Of a stretch of DNA of 64,000 bases, positions 62,721-64,000 are shown one piece after another. The translations under genes were made by a program, and so were the position numbers. The stretch's first letter is position 1. Each line of letters begins with the position of its first letter. The notes below the pieces were generated by a model. It was given only the letters and a program-made list of their open reading frames with translations, made no database searches and was not told where the DNA came from. Source of the DNA: Chitinophagaceae bacterium (GTDB lineage Bacteria > Bacteroidota > Bacteroidia > Chitinophagales > Chitinophagaceae); contig JADJKL010000003.1 in the NCBI GenBank assembly GCA_016706055.1, forward strand, positions 124,001 to 188,000, written 5' to 3'.

Positions 62721-64000
62721 TTATAGACTTACATTTAGTCCAATCATAAAATTCGTTCCTGCCATTGGGAAATAGTAATTTTCAGTAATCGTTTCTCCTC
62801 CCACAAAATAACTATAAGTGTATCCGTTTGGTTCATACTTTTTACCAAACACATTATTAAGCTGCGCAATAATATTTATTTCTTTCAGCCCTTTGTTCTT
62901 GATAGTGTAGATAGCTCTTACATCTTGTACAAAAAAAGCATGTAATAATCTGGCATTGTTGCTGGTATTGTCAAGATATTGTTTGCCCACATATTTACTT
63001 GAAAAACTCAACTCCCCATTTTTTACAGGAATAAAATTGATAGTGGCTCCGCCAACAACAGATGGAGAGTAAGCAATGGTTGCTGCAGAATAATTATTGG
63101 TTTTCTGCCCTCCATTATCATAATCATCAATATACTCTGTAAAGTTCTTCACTTTGTTTTCGCTCAGCGAAATATTTGCAGCCGCATTCATCCATGAATT
63201 AAATTTAATGCCTCCTTGAATTTCTATGCCTGCTCTGTAGCTATTGGGAATGTTGGTTCTGGTGTAAGCACCCACATCATTTATTTTTCCATCAAGCACC
63301 AATTGGTTTTTATAATTCATATAGTAAACGGTAGCCGCCCAATTGTAGTTAGATGTTTGTTTTTCTATTCCTGCTTCTATATCATGCAAACGTTCTGGCA
63401 ATGGTTGTTGTAAAGCTCCTGCTTCAAAATCATCACGGTTAGGTTCTTTATTCGCAACACTGTAAGAAGCATAAGCCTTCAACCCGTTTTTAAGATAGCT
63501 TAGTCCTGCTTTTGGGTTAAAGAAGTTGAAATTTTTATTGATGGATAATGTTGGATTATCTCTAAACCCTTCTGTACTATATTTTACATGCCTGTATTGT
63601 AGATCATAAAACAGGTTCCAGTTGCCTGCAACTTTTGTTTGTTGTTTCAGGTAAATATTAAAATCATTTTTATCTGAACTAAGGTCGTACCAATTATCTA
63701 CACTAGTCAATCCTTTTGCTGCCCAGATAATTTTTCCGAAATGGTGACCATTGTAGCGGGTCAATCCTCCGCCGAGTACAGCTTCTGTCTGCTTATTTTT
63801 TAATTGCAACGAAAAAATATTTCCGTAGAAATCATTGTCGAGCCATAATTGACGAACCATATCCGAACGGGTAATGGCGGTAGGAAATCCCGGTGCATCC
63901 GGCATTCCGTATTTGGAATATTTCTGATCGGCTTTATATTGTTCATAAAATCCTTTTCCTTTTGTGAGGAAGAAAGCAGTATTAAAATTCAATTTACTAT
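62721..64000 (-). CDS. TonB-dependent outer-membrane receptor, C-terminal part only
   Basis: The frame is open beyond the right edge; about 426 residues of barrel are visible and the N-terminus (signal, plug) is missing. Strands: NWNLFYDLQYRHVKYSTEGF, LKAYASYSVANKEPNRDDFE, AATVYYMNYKNQLVLDGKIN, and a C-terminal end FPMAGTNFMIGLNVSL, the aromatic/terminal-hydrophobic signature of outer-membrane barrels. The residues SYSVANKEPNRDDFE resemble iron-siderophore or vitamin B12-type receptors more than SusC. A nearby SusD is not seen. Confidence 0.92.
   Translation of the reverse strand, partial: SKLNFNTAFFLTKGKGFYEQYKADQKYSKYGMPDAPGFPTAITRSDMVRQLWLDNDFYGNIFSLQLKNKQTEAVLGGGLTRYNGHHFGKIIWAAKGLTSVDNWYDLSSDKNDFNIYLKQQTKVAGNWNLFYDLQYRHVKYSTEGFRDNPTLSINKNFNFFNPKAGLSYLKNGLKAYASYSVANKEPNRDDFEAGALQQPLPERLHDIEAGIEKQTSNYNWAATVYYMNYKNQLVLDGKINDVGAYTRTNIPNSYRAGIEIQGGIKFNSWMNAAANISLSENKVKNFTEYIDDYDNGGQKTNNYSAATIAYSPSVVGGATINFIPVKNGELSFSSKYVGKQYLDNTSNNARLLHAFFVQDVRAIYTIKNKGLKEINIIAQLNNVFGKKYEPNGYTYSYFVGGETITENYYFPMAGTNFMIGLNVSL

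Noticed and set aside
1..64000. CRISPR arrays, insertion sequences, tRNA and rRNA genes
   Set aside because: I looked for regularly spaced repeats, transposase motifs and cloverleaf or rRNA sequence and saw none; a tRNA could be missed by eye.

Overview
The window looks like a chromosomal segment of a Bacteroidota bacterium, most likely Chitinophagales (inference). The DNA is AT-rich. Promoters follow the Bacteroidota pattern TTTG, about 20 bases, then TAnnTTTG. Gene content fits too: a type III glutamine synthetase, a short alpha-glucan phosphorylase, a eukaryote-like NADP isocitrate dehydrogenase, a phosphosulfolactate synthase, TonB-dependent receptors and many lipoproteins. I see no rRNA, tRNA, CRISPR array, prophage or insertion sequence.

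Layout. A TonB-dependent receptor runs off each edge (1-2028 and 62721-64000). 2.2-7.6 kb holds rpe, a TPR lipoprotein, a TolB-like propeller lipoprotein, a small membrane protein, a phosphodiesterase and homogentisate dioxygenase. 7.7-14.5 kb is one transport operon: TetR regulator, TolC-like outer-membrane channel, HlyD-like adaptor, two ABC ATPases and two ABC-2 permeases. It is a split form of the YbhGFSR exporter plan, with an operator palindrome before tetR and a degenerate copy before the tolC-like gene. 14.6-29.2 kb is mostly metabolism: glnN, purL, hldD, proC, pyrG, a fasciclin lipoprotein, a Cys/His-rich lipoprotein and a secreted amidohydrolase. 29.3-41.1 kb holds yidC, a TPR protein, comA-aroE, an ECF sigma factor with its presumed anti-sigma partner, rdgB, ilvE and rpsL-rpsG. 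41.1-47.7 kb has a voltage-gated-type K+ channel with a zinc ribbon, icd, a Crp-type regulator and mntR-mntH, with an exact palindrome over the mntR promoter. 47.9-58.6 kb has glycogen/maltodextrin enzymes, a DUF3500-like protein, a prolyl oligopeptidase, ispH and an HtrA protease. 58.7-62.7 kb has a LuxC-type acyl-CoA reductase divergent from a ferredoxin, then ddl, a PASTA protein and a rhodanese.

Sequence quality. Nine genes are each broken by what reads as one missing base: rpe, the 5.3 kb membrane protein, glnN, purL, the 23.5 kb membrane protein, the ECF sigma gene, a lipoprotein at 46.8 kb, the DUF3500-like gene, with the 23.5 kb case less certain than the others. Restoring one base returns family-like lengths. 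(Eight are firm or nearly so; the list names eight loci in all, counting the 23.5 kb case.) Several are housekeeping genes, so sequencing or consensus error is the likeliest cause. A G-rich block with runs of 19 and 20 G at 34040-34125 is equally out of place and is probably an artefact.

I did not find a clearly new multi-gene system. The points most worth following are the two self-consistent regulatory circuits (TetR/efflux and MntR/MntH), a 21-base in-frame insertion-like segment in ispH, a 24-base exact repeat in two distant intergenic regions, and several unusual small or fused proteins.
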